Origin: Clonostachys chloroleuca
Lineage: Eukaryota > Ascomycota > Sordariomycetes > Hypocreales > Bionectriaceae
Length of the DNA: 64,000 bases
Reading direction: 5' to 3'
Assembly (NCBI GenBank): GCA_037952775.1
Contig: JBANAY010000003.1
Span: 35,526,001 to 35,590,000, forward strand
Shown: positions 1-9,626 of the stretch, piece after piece
Layout: every line of letters begins with the position of its first letter
How positions within the stretch are numbered: the first letter of the stretch is position 1
Notes under the pieces: model-generated
The model's database searches: none
What the model was told of the DNA's origin: nothing
Seen by the model: only the letters and a program-made list of their open reading frames with translations
Made by a program: the position numbers and the translations under genes

Positions 1-1349
1 ACCACGAGACGAATGTTGACAAGAAGACTTTAGCACACGTTGGAGAGGTGATTGGCAGCGCGCCTGAAGGCTTCCATGTTCACCGCAACCTCAAGCGTAT
101 CCTCAGCAACCGCACCAAGTCAGTCGTTGAGGGTAAGAACATTGACTTCCCCACCGCCGAGGCCTTGGCCTTTGGTTCTCTTGTCACCGAAGGTTACCAT
201 GTTCGTGTTTCTGGCCAAGATGTTGAGCGTGGTACATTCTCTCAGCGTCACGCTGTCTTCCATGACCAGGAGGACGAGGCAACGTACACGCCCCTGCAGC
301 ATATCAGCAAGGACCAGGGCAAGTTCGTCATCTCCAACTCTTCTCTCAGCGAGTTCGGAGCCCTTGGTTTCGAATACGGCTATTCCCTGTCATCGCCCAA
401 TGCTTTGGTTATGTGGGAAGCCCAGTTTGGTGATTTCGCCAACAATGCTCAATGTATCATTGATCAGTTCATCGCCTCTGGTGAGTCCAAGTGGATGCAG
501 CGAACCGGTCTGGTAATGTCGTTGCCCCACGGTTACGATGGTCAGGGCCCAGAACACTCCTCCGGCCGCCTTGAGCGTTACCTCCAGCTGAGCAATGAGG
601 ACCCTCGTGTTTTCCCCTCTCCCGAAAAGCTCGACCGCCAGCACCAGGACTGCAACATGCAGATCGTTTACTTTACGGAGCCATCCAACCTCTTCCATGC
701 TCTGCGCCGCCAGATGCACCGTCAGTTCCGCAAGCGTTAGTCTTTCCCTACCTCATTTTCCCCTTGGTGTTCATTTATTTTGCTAACTTACTATTTAAAT
801 ATAGCTCTGGTCATTTTCTTCTCCAAGTCGTTGCTGCGTCACCCTCTCGCACGCTCCAACATTGAGGAGTTCACAGACCCCAATGCTGGCTTCAGACCTT
901 TGATTGCCGATCCTGAGCATGAGACTGGTGCTATTAAGAGCCCCGAGGAGATCGAGCGTGTTATCCTCTGCTCGGGCCAAGTCTGGAGTGCCCTCCACAA
1001 GTACCGTGGCGACAACAAGATCGACAATGTCGCCTTCACTCGCCTTGAGCAGCTGAACCCCTTCCCTTGGCAACAGCTCAAGGAGAACCTGGATCAATAC
1101 CCTAACGCCAAGACTATCGTCTGGTGCCAGGAAGAGCCCCTGAACGCTGGTGCATGGAGCTTTACCCAGCCCCGAATCGAGACTCTTCTCAACGAGACTG
1201 AGCACCACCACCGCAAGCACGTCATGTATGCTGGCCGTGACCCCAGTGCCTCTGTCGCCACTGGTCTGAAGCGCGTGCATACGAAGGAGGAGCAAGATCT
1301 TCTCGAGATGGCCTTTACTGTTACACAGGCCAAGCTTAAGGGGGAGTAA
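1..1349 (+). CDS. kgd1: 2-oxoglutarate dehydrogenase E1 component, C-terminal part (partial at left edge)
   Basis: This is the thiamine-dependent E1 subunit of the mitochondrial 2-oxoglutarate dehydrogenase complex, which decarboxylates 2-oxoglutarate in the TCA cycle. The frame is open from base 3, so the start and N-terminal half lie outside the window; about 425 residues are visible. They cover the transketolase-like pyrimidine-binding domain ([20 protein letters not shown], then [10 protein letters not shown] and [11 protein letters not shown]) and the E1 C-terminal domain ([27 protein letters not shown]). One intron, 736-804, has donor GTTAGT, a TGCTAAC branch site and acceptor ATAG. Splicing joins ...QFRK to PLVIFFSK, matching the family. 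The CDS is join(<3..735,805..1349). It converges on the next gene. The family assignment is secure; mitochondrial location is from family knowledge because the targeting peptide is not visible. Confidence 0.95.
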
Positions 1350-2178
1350 ACTTGACGAGTCGGAGTTTTGCATGATAGAGGTAATCTCATGTTTACTGGT
1401 TTTGGGCGGAAATAAAGAGCACCAGATGGGTGAAAGAGTTGCGAAGGTACTGGAAGTCCTGGTGTAATAAATAGCACACTGTATCATACACTCCCTTGGT
1501 CATTAAAGCGCTAAATGGTGACGAACTTTTAAGATTTTTTGAAAGGTCTCACACCTCGGGGTTGAACCTACCTACTTTTTTGAATTGCAATCTTCTCAGG
1601 TTCTGTTTCATCCCTTTAGAGCTCCGTTATGCTGCCAACTCCGGGTCCCCTCGGAGTTGAAAGAGTTTTCGCGTGTGCTTTTATCGTTTTCTTCATCAGC
1701 AACATGCCCCAATAAGTAAATCTCGCTAGGTGCCTTTAGAACAGAGAACCGAAGATGCTGCAACTGTCTTGTTGCGGCGCCTAACGAGTAAATCCGAACT
1801 AACATTAAGAAAAATGGCCATTTTCGGAATCGAGATGTGAGGAGCCCAAAGACACCGTTAAGCTGCTTTCCAGTATGACAGGAACAAAAGGTGCTCCAGG
1901 TGGGTGAGTATAGCCTTCAACCAACAGCAGAGAACGACAGGCATAGGTAGCTCGTTATTCATTCAAAAGCTCACTAATCTAAATACTCGTAGAAACATGT
2001 CATTAAGGTCATTAGTCGCCAGCCCAGTAAACCCTCCACGCTTTGTCAAGTTTTGCGGTTCCACCTTCGCTTGGTAAAGCCTTGGCCAGAAAATGTGGCA
2101 GAAAGTATAGAACAAAATAGAGTCATGATAAAACTTGTCTCCTCAGTCTGGAACTTAGTTTAGGAAGAAATACACTAG
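1350..2178. other. convergent intergenic region between kgd1 and the glycine-zipper gene
   Basis: It should hold the 3' UTRs of both flanking genes. I see no conserved open frame, RNA gene or repeat in it. Confidence 0.6.
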
Positions 2179-3135
2179 CTAGTATCGGTCATCGTAGCGT
2201 CTAGTCTCATAGCCGTCATCATAACGTCTGGAATCGTCGTATCGTGGTTGAGGATCCATCGGTCGGCCAGTATCACGGCGCGGGCCATCGTCGTACCGTG
2301 ATCGGGAGTCCACTGATCGAGCATCATCGCGACGTGGGTCATCGTCAAAGCGCCGCCTATCATAGACGTGGTCATCTTCATAGTCGGGTTCGGGGAGGCC
2401 CCTGCGGCTGCTTCGAGGGTCATCGCGACCAGCAGCCTCATATGGTGGCAACGCTTCGCGAGAGCCCCAGCGGTCATCCCAGGGATCTTGATGGCTGCGG
2501 CCACGTTCGCGAGAATCCTCATATCGGTTGGCAATGGCATTGGCACCCAACCCGCCAATGGCAGCACCAATGATGGTCGAGGCAAGGCGAATGCGGTCAT
2601 CTTTCTCAGCATCACTCCGGCGACGGCCACCCTCCTTCTCCCGCGAACGGCGAGCAAGGACTTCACCAGCTTGCCGGGCGGCCAAGCCACCCGCAACAGC
2701 GCCCAGAATACTAGCGCCAATACCAGTGGTGGATCGTGTAAAACTGTCGTCGATGGCAGACTTGGCGCGGGTCATGGGACTCTCTGAGCGGTCCCGGCGG
2801 CGGGAGACCTGCGAGGAGGAGGAGTCTCTACGGTAGCGACGGCCACTTGGAGCACGGGATGGGGACCGTGACTGGTAATACAGATCAGGTGAAGGGGAGC
2901 GGCGGCGGGCCATTTGATGGGGGTCCAGTGGCGGGACCGAGCGAGGACGAGAGTCCTGGGGATGCTCCAGGGTCATGACCTCGCGAACAAATGTGTTGTT
3001 TGGGCCGCGGGGATTCTCTTCACGCTCCCGAGCGCTGCCACCGCCAGAGCGATACTCTGGTGAGTGATCACGATCCCTGCGAGGAGACTCTCTGCGGGTT
3101 CTCACGTATTCCTCGTACTCATAGTGCTGAGGCAT
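2179..3135 (-). CDS. Arg/Ser-rich protein with two glycine-zipper segments (function unknown)
   Basis: A single exon of 318 aa, start ATG at 3135. Residues 1-130 are disordered and rich in Arg, Ser, Pro and Glu, with SR/RS dipeptides (RRRSPSP, SRSPSRAPSGRR). Two short hydrophobic glycine-zipper stretches follow, at about residues 138-160 (GIGASILGAVAGGLAARQAG) and 183-203 (IRLASTIIGAAIGGLGANAI), separated by a basic linker. The C-terminal third is low-complexity Asp/Arg/Tyr (repeated RRYDD and RYDDG), which suggests phase separation or RNA binding, but that is inference. Glycine zippers usually pack membrane or oligomerising helices. Similar uncharacterised proteins occur across filamentous fungi. 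The gene is divergent from atg18 across 1.7 kb. I do not recognise a specific function. Confidence 0.75.
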   Translation of the reverse strand: MPQHYEYEEYVRTRRESPRRDRDHSPEYRSGGGSAREREENPRGPNNTFVREVMTLEHPQDSRPRSVPPLDPHQMARRRSPSPDLYYQSRSPSRAPSGRRYRRDSSSSQVSRRRDRSESPMTRAKSAIDDSFTRSTTGIGASILGAVAGGLAARQAGEVLARRSREKEGGRRRSDAEKDDRIRLASTIIGAAIGGLGANAIANRYEDSRERGRSHQDPWDDRWGSREALPPYEAAGRDDPRSSRRGLPEPDYEDDHVYDRRRFDDDPRRDDARSVDSRSRYDDGPRRDTGRPMDPQPRYDDSRRYDDGYETRRYDDRY

Positions 3136-4805
3136 GATGGGTATAGGAAAGGGTAGCAGTGAGGAAATGGTAGGCGATGGCGCAATGGACGGCCGATTTT
3201 TGCTTGAAGAGACACTCGTTTGATTTGGTGACCAAGCCTATGATGGAACGGAGAATGGAACGGTAGTTCAGGGATGGATCGACAATAGATATGGGGGGAA
3301 ATGCGAATAGGAAAAAGAAAAAACCGGGGTCAACAGCGCACGTTGGTGTATTGTTCCGTGGAAAGGAGAAGAAAAGAGCCCACGAATGCGCCTGAGATGG
3401 CAGAGGTGTGGGAAAGGAGGGGTTGAGCGAGGCAAGTAACAGTCGTCATCAGAAGGTCAGAGGGTCAGATGAGGCAGCCAGCAGGGGCCATTGAGCTTGG
3501 CCGAAACACACACGGGCTATTATTATTTATTATTTATGCAGCAACCCATCCCGCACTTGCTGCCCGAGGCGACGAGACGGGCCAGCCCAGACTTGACAAA
3601 GACTCGACGTCATTGATGCCTTGAATGGAACTACCATCGGGCGCAGGCGGGGTTTGCGACAGCACTGGGGATAGTGTTTGGATTAACATAGTTTACGGTA
3701 ATTCAACAGCCTATCACGTGGCTCAAAAGTTAAATAGGCCATCGCGGGTCTAATAGTTATTTTAATGTAATTATACTGTCAGCCGTAGGGTCTGTAGTCA
3801 TGTTTTTAGGAGCCTAGCCCTATCAGCAGGCTAATACTATGATAAGACCAATAGTCTGTTGGCTGCAGCTATGGCATCTGTACTCGTCAAAACGAGCGAT
3901 AGCTGGAAAACTGAGCAGCCTGTCTCCTGTTGTCTTCCGTTACGGCGAATGATGGCTGCTGCTCTTACAAATGATTTTCTATTATCTGGCGGTAGCTGTA
4001 GCCGTAAGCTGTAGCCTAGCTAAGAAGCTGTGGCCCGCATGGTGCGTGGGATTTCCGACGGCCTGTCAGGCTTCTGATGGTATATGTGAACCAGATAACC
4101 AAACCTCCAAGATAGGTAGGTAGCTGCTCTGATAGCCTTGAGAAGTGGCTGTTAGCAGTCTGGCAGTGAAAGTTTTGGTTATGGTGTTAGCGGGCTGTCC
4201 CTAGTCCTTAGGTTCCACAACACATGTGCCCGGTGGTAAATGTTACCTGAACCAGGACGTCAGTGAGTTCGCAGCACTTAAGTTTACCCTTGTAGCTTTC
4301 CAGGCCCACTCACTGGCTGCGGAGCATCATCGCTCGCAGCAGCTCCCACGATCCATCAATGGCTGTTCGCCAGTGCCATTCGTCTAATTGAGCTCACCAA
4401 CTGCATCGCACCCTGCCCCAACCAGCACCGACGGCGTGCATCCATCCTGCTCTCGCCTTGTTCTTGAGCTCTGCGAGCAGCCTGGCCTGTACCACCTAGC
4501 CATCACTGTCCCCGCCTTCCGGACTCGAAGCTCGTCGCTGAGGTCTTAGCCGAGCCCGGCCAACGTCTGCCTGAGCAGGCCTCTACGCGCCAGCCTCACA
4601 GGACGATCGATTTCGCGAATGCAACCACGCTCCAGCTCGCTCTCCCTCCAGCCTCCCGCCCACGACTGCGCAGCAACACATTGAGTGCCAGCCCCATCTT
4701 TCTTCTATGTGAGGGCTCCCACGACGCGGCTTGCTCTCCCTTCCTTATCGTCCTCTTTTTCCTGGTCCTTCGCTCGTGACACTGCTAGGCGCGGAGTCGG
4801 CCAAC
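3136..4805. other. divergent intergenic region (glycine-zipper gene / atg18)
   Basis: This region holds the promoters and 5' leaders of both genes. Bases 3700-4050 are unusually repetitive in short AGCC/TAGC/CTGTAGCC words (for example GCTGTAGCC twice near 3992-4015), possibly a decayed repeat. Bases 4300-4805 are pyrimidine- and CAG/CTC-rich, as expected of a long 5' UTR. No gene was recognised. Confidence 0.5.
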
Positions 4806-6387
4806 ATGGCGACCCCGTCCCTCAACTTCATTACCTTTAACCAGGACCACAGTTGTCTCGCTGTCGGTGAGTCGGCTCGTTTATCCTGTGACATGTGCGC
4901 AGCTCGTTAACAGGCATCCGGTGCAGGCACTTCCAAAGGCTTCAGAATCTACCACACCGACCCGTTTTCTCGCATCTTCAGCAGCGACGATGGCAATATT
5001 TCCATTATCGAGATGCTATTCTCGACCTCTCTGGTGGCTCTTATTCTCTCTCCCCGCCACCTTATTATTCAGAACACAAAGGTTGGCCCTCTTTCGCTTC
5101 TAAGATCCGGCAGAAGACAAGTTATACTCACTACAAGATTTCTACAGAGAGCCTCAGTTATCTGTGAGCTCACGTTCCCTTCGGCCGTTCTCGCCGTTCG
5201 CTTAAATCGCAAACGCCTCGCCGTGGTCCTCGAGGAAGAGATCTACCTCTACGACATCAGCAACATGAGTCTCCTCCACGCGATCCATACATCCCCGAAC
5301 CCTCTAGCGATATGTGCCTTGTCACCCTCGTCCGAGAACTGCTACCTTGCCTATCCGCTCCCCGAACCCCGTGAAGATAATACCGATAATTCTAGACGGC
5401 CGGCTCATGCACCGCCGCAGTCCACATACGTAACCCCAACATCTGGGAGGGTCTTGATATTCGATGCGATTACCATCAAGGCAGTCAACGTCATAGAAGC
5501 ACACCGCGCTCCGCTGAGCTGTCTATGCCTAAGCAACGACGGAACCCTGCTGGCGACTGCCAGCGAGACGGGAACCATCATCCGAGTTTTCTCTGTGCCA
5601 AGAGGGCAGAAACTGTACCAATTCCGCCGGGGAACGTATCCTTCCACTATTTATAGCATGTCTTTTAATCTCAGTTCCACGCTGCTCTGCGTTTCATCCG
5701 CTTCCGACACCGTTCATATCTTCCGCCTCGGCCAACCGCCAAATAATACCACACCTGGAGGGGCACCCATAGAGCCACCAAGCGCAAGCTCGCCACGGCA
5801 AGACCGGTGGTCAAGGGGCCGAGCCTACGACGACGGAGAATCACCAGGGAACAGCGCCACCGAGTCTCCCAGAAGCGATGCGGCCGATCCAGCTGGGGGG
5901 ATCCCCCGCCTTTGGAGAAGGGCGGCTCGGGCCATCGTAGGCAGAGCGGGTCCTTTAGCAACATGCTACGCCGGTCGTCTCAGATCATGGGCCGCGGAGT
6001 AGCTGGCATGGTTGGCTCATATCTCCCCCAGACCGTTACGGAAATGTGGGAGCCTGCCCGCGATTTCGCCTTCATCAAAATTCCCAAATCTCACAATCCT
6101 TCTGGCGTGTCCCGCATCACGGGTGGCACACTAAACGGGCTGCCACCCCGGAGTGTGGTGGCAATGAGCAGTAGTAGCCCCCAGGTCATGGTTGTCACTA
6201 ATGATGGCGGCTTCTACGTCTACAACATTGACATGGAGCATGGCGGGGAGGGTTACCTGGTGAAACAGTTCTCGTACGTTCTCCCCATCACCCCCGATAC
6301 ATGTTTCTCGGCGGCTGCAAGCTAACACGTATAAACAGCGTTCTTGAAGGCGACGACCGGAATGACAGCTCGTCCTACGGTACCTAA
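4806..6387 (+). CDS. atg18: Autophagy PROPPIN Atg18 (WD40, PI3P-binding), with an apparent 1-nt frameshift
   Basis: Atg18 is a seven-bladed beta-propeller that binds PI3P/PI(3,5)P2 and acts in autophagosome formation and vacuole morphology. The start ATG at 4806 gives [14 protein letters not shown]; the lipid-binding FRRG motif falls at about residues 231-234 ([19 protein letters not shown]). Introns are 4867-4926, 5082-5147 (66 nt, in frame, no stop) and 6274-6338. The frame then breaks: the N-terminal frame ends at 6002, while the conserved C-terminal part ([36 protein letters not shown]) lies in another frame from about 5895. One extra base at the six-G run 5895-5900 would restore a 463-aa protein; as written the product is about 356 aa. 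An 86-nt intron (5807-5892) is a weaker alternative. Identity is confident; the break may be an assembly error. Confidence 0.9.
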
Positions 6388-7232
6388 CATTTTGCTATCC
6401 TATATACCACACCGATTTCATCCTTGCATCAACATTGGTCTAGCTCTGTTTGCATCAGTCAAATTCCAAGCGTATGGGGGGTATGGAGATGGGGAAGGTC
6501 GGGGCTTCTTTGTGATTTTCTTTTCTTTGTGGAAGATCGAATACTTCAAGAGCATCAAATTGGCGTTCTGTGCGCTACAGGGGTTTTCTTAAATTGCCTC
6601 GTTTGTCTTTAGTTATTTAATGGATGGGATCTTGGGAGACCGCTGAAACCCAGCTTCAGGAACGGTTTGCCTCTTTGGATTCTATAGGCGTTGATACAAA
6701 CCTATTACAGTAAGCTTCATTCTACTGGGTCAAGTCTGTCTGTCATGGTTCAAGAAATTTCTCGCATGTGAAATTGCCTCGTGCTGAAGGATGGGCCTTA
6801 AATCCCAATGTTTGTCATCATATTCATCATAAGTCCGTGTCCTAACACCGTAATCAAGAAGTAAAAAACAAAAAGGAATCAATTCCCCCGTTCATCTGAG
6901 ATATCCCAAAAGAGAAAGATCCAAAGATCACTGATTTTGATACCACCTCATCCCCTTATCCACCTTCCAGATAAACGCCTAGTCGAGGAGAAAGAAGCCC
7001 TTGCAACAAGGACTTGGCAAGTAACAACAAAAAACTTGGAAAAAGGTCGACGTGTAATTCCTTGCAGGCCAACACATGGTGTTTCTACAGCCTTGTTGGG
7101 GTAGAAGTACATAATATAGGATGATGGCAATTTATGCCAACAACCAGGGCCTCCAGTGCCCAGATAGAATGAACAATTTGAGCATGACATACCCAAGGCT
7201 GAAACAACATTGATCAGGTGAGAGCGAAATCT
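6388..7232. other. convergent intergenic region between atg18 and pps1
   Basis: This should hold the 3' UTRs of two convergent genes, with AT-rich stretches suitable for polyadenylation. I see nothing else in it. Confidence 0.5.
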
Positions 7233-9410
7233 TCACCTTGCATAGGGGCGATTCATGAGAGCGATTTCTCGAGTAACCTCTCCCCATTCCATCACACGTT
7301 TGACCGGTGCTGTGGCGTCGGCTTGTTGCTGAAGAGATTCCTCCCACTTCAACAACTCGTAGGCGAACCGCAGATGAGGCTGAATGATGACATTCAAACG
7401 CCGCGCCCGGACGAAACAATAAGCTTGGGCAAAGGGTACATTCATTTCACGCATCACTTCTGCAATGCATATAGTGGCACTACGAGAAACACCAACACGA
7501 CAGTGTACCAGTGTAGCCTTGCCACTGCGCTTTCCTCGCTCTATGGTACATGTTAGCTTTCTCTCGCTTTACTTCAGCATTAGGGTGGGTTTAGAAGTAG
7601 CATTGTATTACATACCGATGAAGTCCAAACAGCGAGCAAATTCACTAGTCAGCGGGTCGATGCCATTGTCCTGGACACCTTCAACAACACAAATATTATC
7701 TTGACCCCACTCTTCCACATCTTCCTCTCGCCATATGGCAGTTTCACCAACACTGAGGATTTGGCGAATACCCAGATCCTTGAGGAGATCGGGGCTGTTG
7801 GCGTGAGCAAGGTTTCCCAAGTAAAGATAATCAAGAACTCTGCTAGGGAAGGAACCATCCAAGCCGCCGAGCCACTTAGGCTCGTTCTTGACCAGGTTGG
7901 TTATCTCCATCAGGCTTTTCCCGGCACACGCTGGAGACTCATGGAGCAGACGGGGAGCTATAGATCTAAGCAAGCCTACATCTGCTGGGTACGCAAAAAA
8001 GTTTCGTCCCTTCTCGGTATGCAGCTTCAGCCAAGCTTCACCTATGGGCAGACCAGTGCTATAGCTAAAGTAGGCAAGACCAAGCAGAGAAGATTCAGTG
8101 TAGCCATCAGCACAATGAATGAGAATTTTCCGAGGCTCATGCCGCATGAATTGCTCCTCAGCTAGGCCTTCTTCATCACCCCACATGAAGGAGTCTCCCT
8201 CGGTATCAGGGGCGGATTTCATACCCGGTCTCGTCCCGTGCGCGAGGTGATAAATCCACTTGCAAGTTTCGAGAATGCCATCGGCTTCTGTATGAGACCA
8301 ACTCGGGGCAAGAACGGTACCGGAGGATGGGAACTCGTGGTACATCTGGGTCACAATTTCAGAGGGGCTCTCTGCAACCAACTGTAACGCCTCAGGGTTG
8401 AGTTTTCCGGAATCGCCACATTCGATGAGAATGTCAAATTCCTTCTCCTCAAGGCTGTGCATCTCCGGGGAAGGACCCAAAAACACGTTGTGGGATATCT
8501 CCGAAGCCTTCGTCATGTTCCACATCTCTTGTCTCTCCTGCATCACAAAGTCGAGAATTTTGCCAGTAGACCTGCCTTCAGCATCGGTCACAACGATATC
8601 CCTGTACTTCTCTTCAAACTCCGAGAAGGGACTGGTGCACACGAATGTGTGATACTCAGGCAAATCAAAAGTGGCGTGTCTTTCTCGCCATTTCTTCTGC
8701 GCAAGAGAGAATTCCCAGGCGACGTCCTCGGCCACTTCCAAATCCTCACCATAGACGATGATGTCCGATACCACTGCTAATTTGTTGGACTGGATTTGGA
8801 AGTTCCGAACAGAAAATCCTTCAGAAGGGTCTGATTCAATGAACTCCGGTTCTAGGCCCTTACGAAGGATCTCGGATGGAGATAGTGCACCCTTGAGGCG
8901 AGCAGTATTCAGGTCCCCATCGGCTTTGACAATTGTGACGGCTCTCAGGCATGTTGGGGGCCTGCGACTGCTACGTCTGCGAGCATTGAAAAAAGACAGC
9001 TGCAAATGGTTCTGCGGGTGTAAACCGTGAAGCCAAGGGAACATCAAATCTGGGTCAGGAAGTGGCTGGCGGGATGCAACGTCCAAAGCCCTGGCGACAT
9101 CGGCGGCAGAAATTTGGTAGAGCGTAGTGCCGCCAGCATCTAGCCGATCAAAGGTAGTCGGTGGATGAAGAACAGAGCTCTGTACACCTTCGTCAGAATC
9201 TTTGGGTGATTCTGGAGGCGTGTCGTTCTGGGGGGTAGCACCGGAGCCAGGTGGACAAACGGGCAGATGCTTATTCGGGACGGGGATATGATACTGCGGG
9301 GTACCAGAGGTATCCAAGCTCTGGAGAGAATGCGGTGGTGTGATGGGAGTGTCGAGACCTGAGACCGGTCGATGGGGAGGGATTGGTCTGGGGATAGCTA
9401 TGGTCGCCAT
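7233..9410 (-). CDS. pps1: Pps1-type tandem dual-specificity phosphatase
   Basis: This is a homologue of yeast Pps1, a dual-specificity protein phosphatase linked to cell-cycle (S-phase) control. The CDS is complement(join(7233..7540,7616..9410)), 700 aa; ATG at 9410 (MATIAIPRP) is chosen because the upstream in-frame start codon is TTG. The intron 7541-7615 has donor GTATGT and acceptor ATAG and joins CLDFI to ERGKRSGKATLVHCRVG. Residues 1-90 are Pro-rich and disordered. A first phosphatase-like domain ends in the signature HCADGYTESS (Cys about 433), and a second carries the full HCRVGVSRSAT signature (Cys about 612, Arg about 618). The first signature has Glu where the CX5R arginine should be, so only the C-terminal domain looks catalytic. 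A long leader with a likely 5'-UTR intron lies upstream. Confidence 0.88.
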
Positions 9411-9549
9411 GCTTCTAGCCCGTAAGGCTGTCAATTTACCCCGTCTATCGTGATAAGATAGGATAAATGCTCCGTAGTGATGCGGTGGATCGATATGGAT
9501 AGCTCAGGCGGGTCCGTTGTTAGTCTCTCGGTCGGTCTGGATGCGGAGC

Positions 9550-9626
9550 CTACAGTAAGTAGAAGTATGAGGTCAGTATCACGGGTTGGTATGGCTGGCG
9601 GTCTAGTGGAAGTCAGGAGTACTCAC
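9550..9626 (-). other. probable 5'-UTR intron of pps1
   Basis: On the minus strand, 140-216 nt upstream of the pps1 ATG, there is a GTGAGT donor (9626-9621), an ACTGACC branch-like motif and an acceptor CTGTAG (ending at 9550). The 77-nt length fits the other introns in the window. It has no coding consequence, and the call rests on splice motifs only. Confidence 0.45.

Noticed and set aside
5807..5892. 86-nt intron in atg18 that would also restore the frame
   Set aside because: Boundaries GTGGTC...CCAG lack a pyrimidine tract and a clear branch site, and the enclosed sequence reads as the normal Ser/Pro/Asp-rich loop. A 1-nt deficit at the G run is simpler, though not proven.
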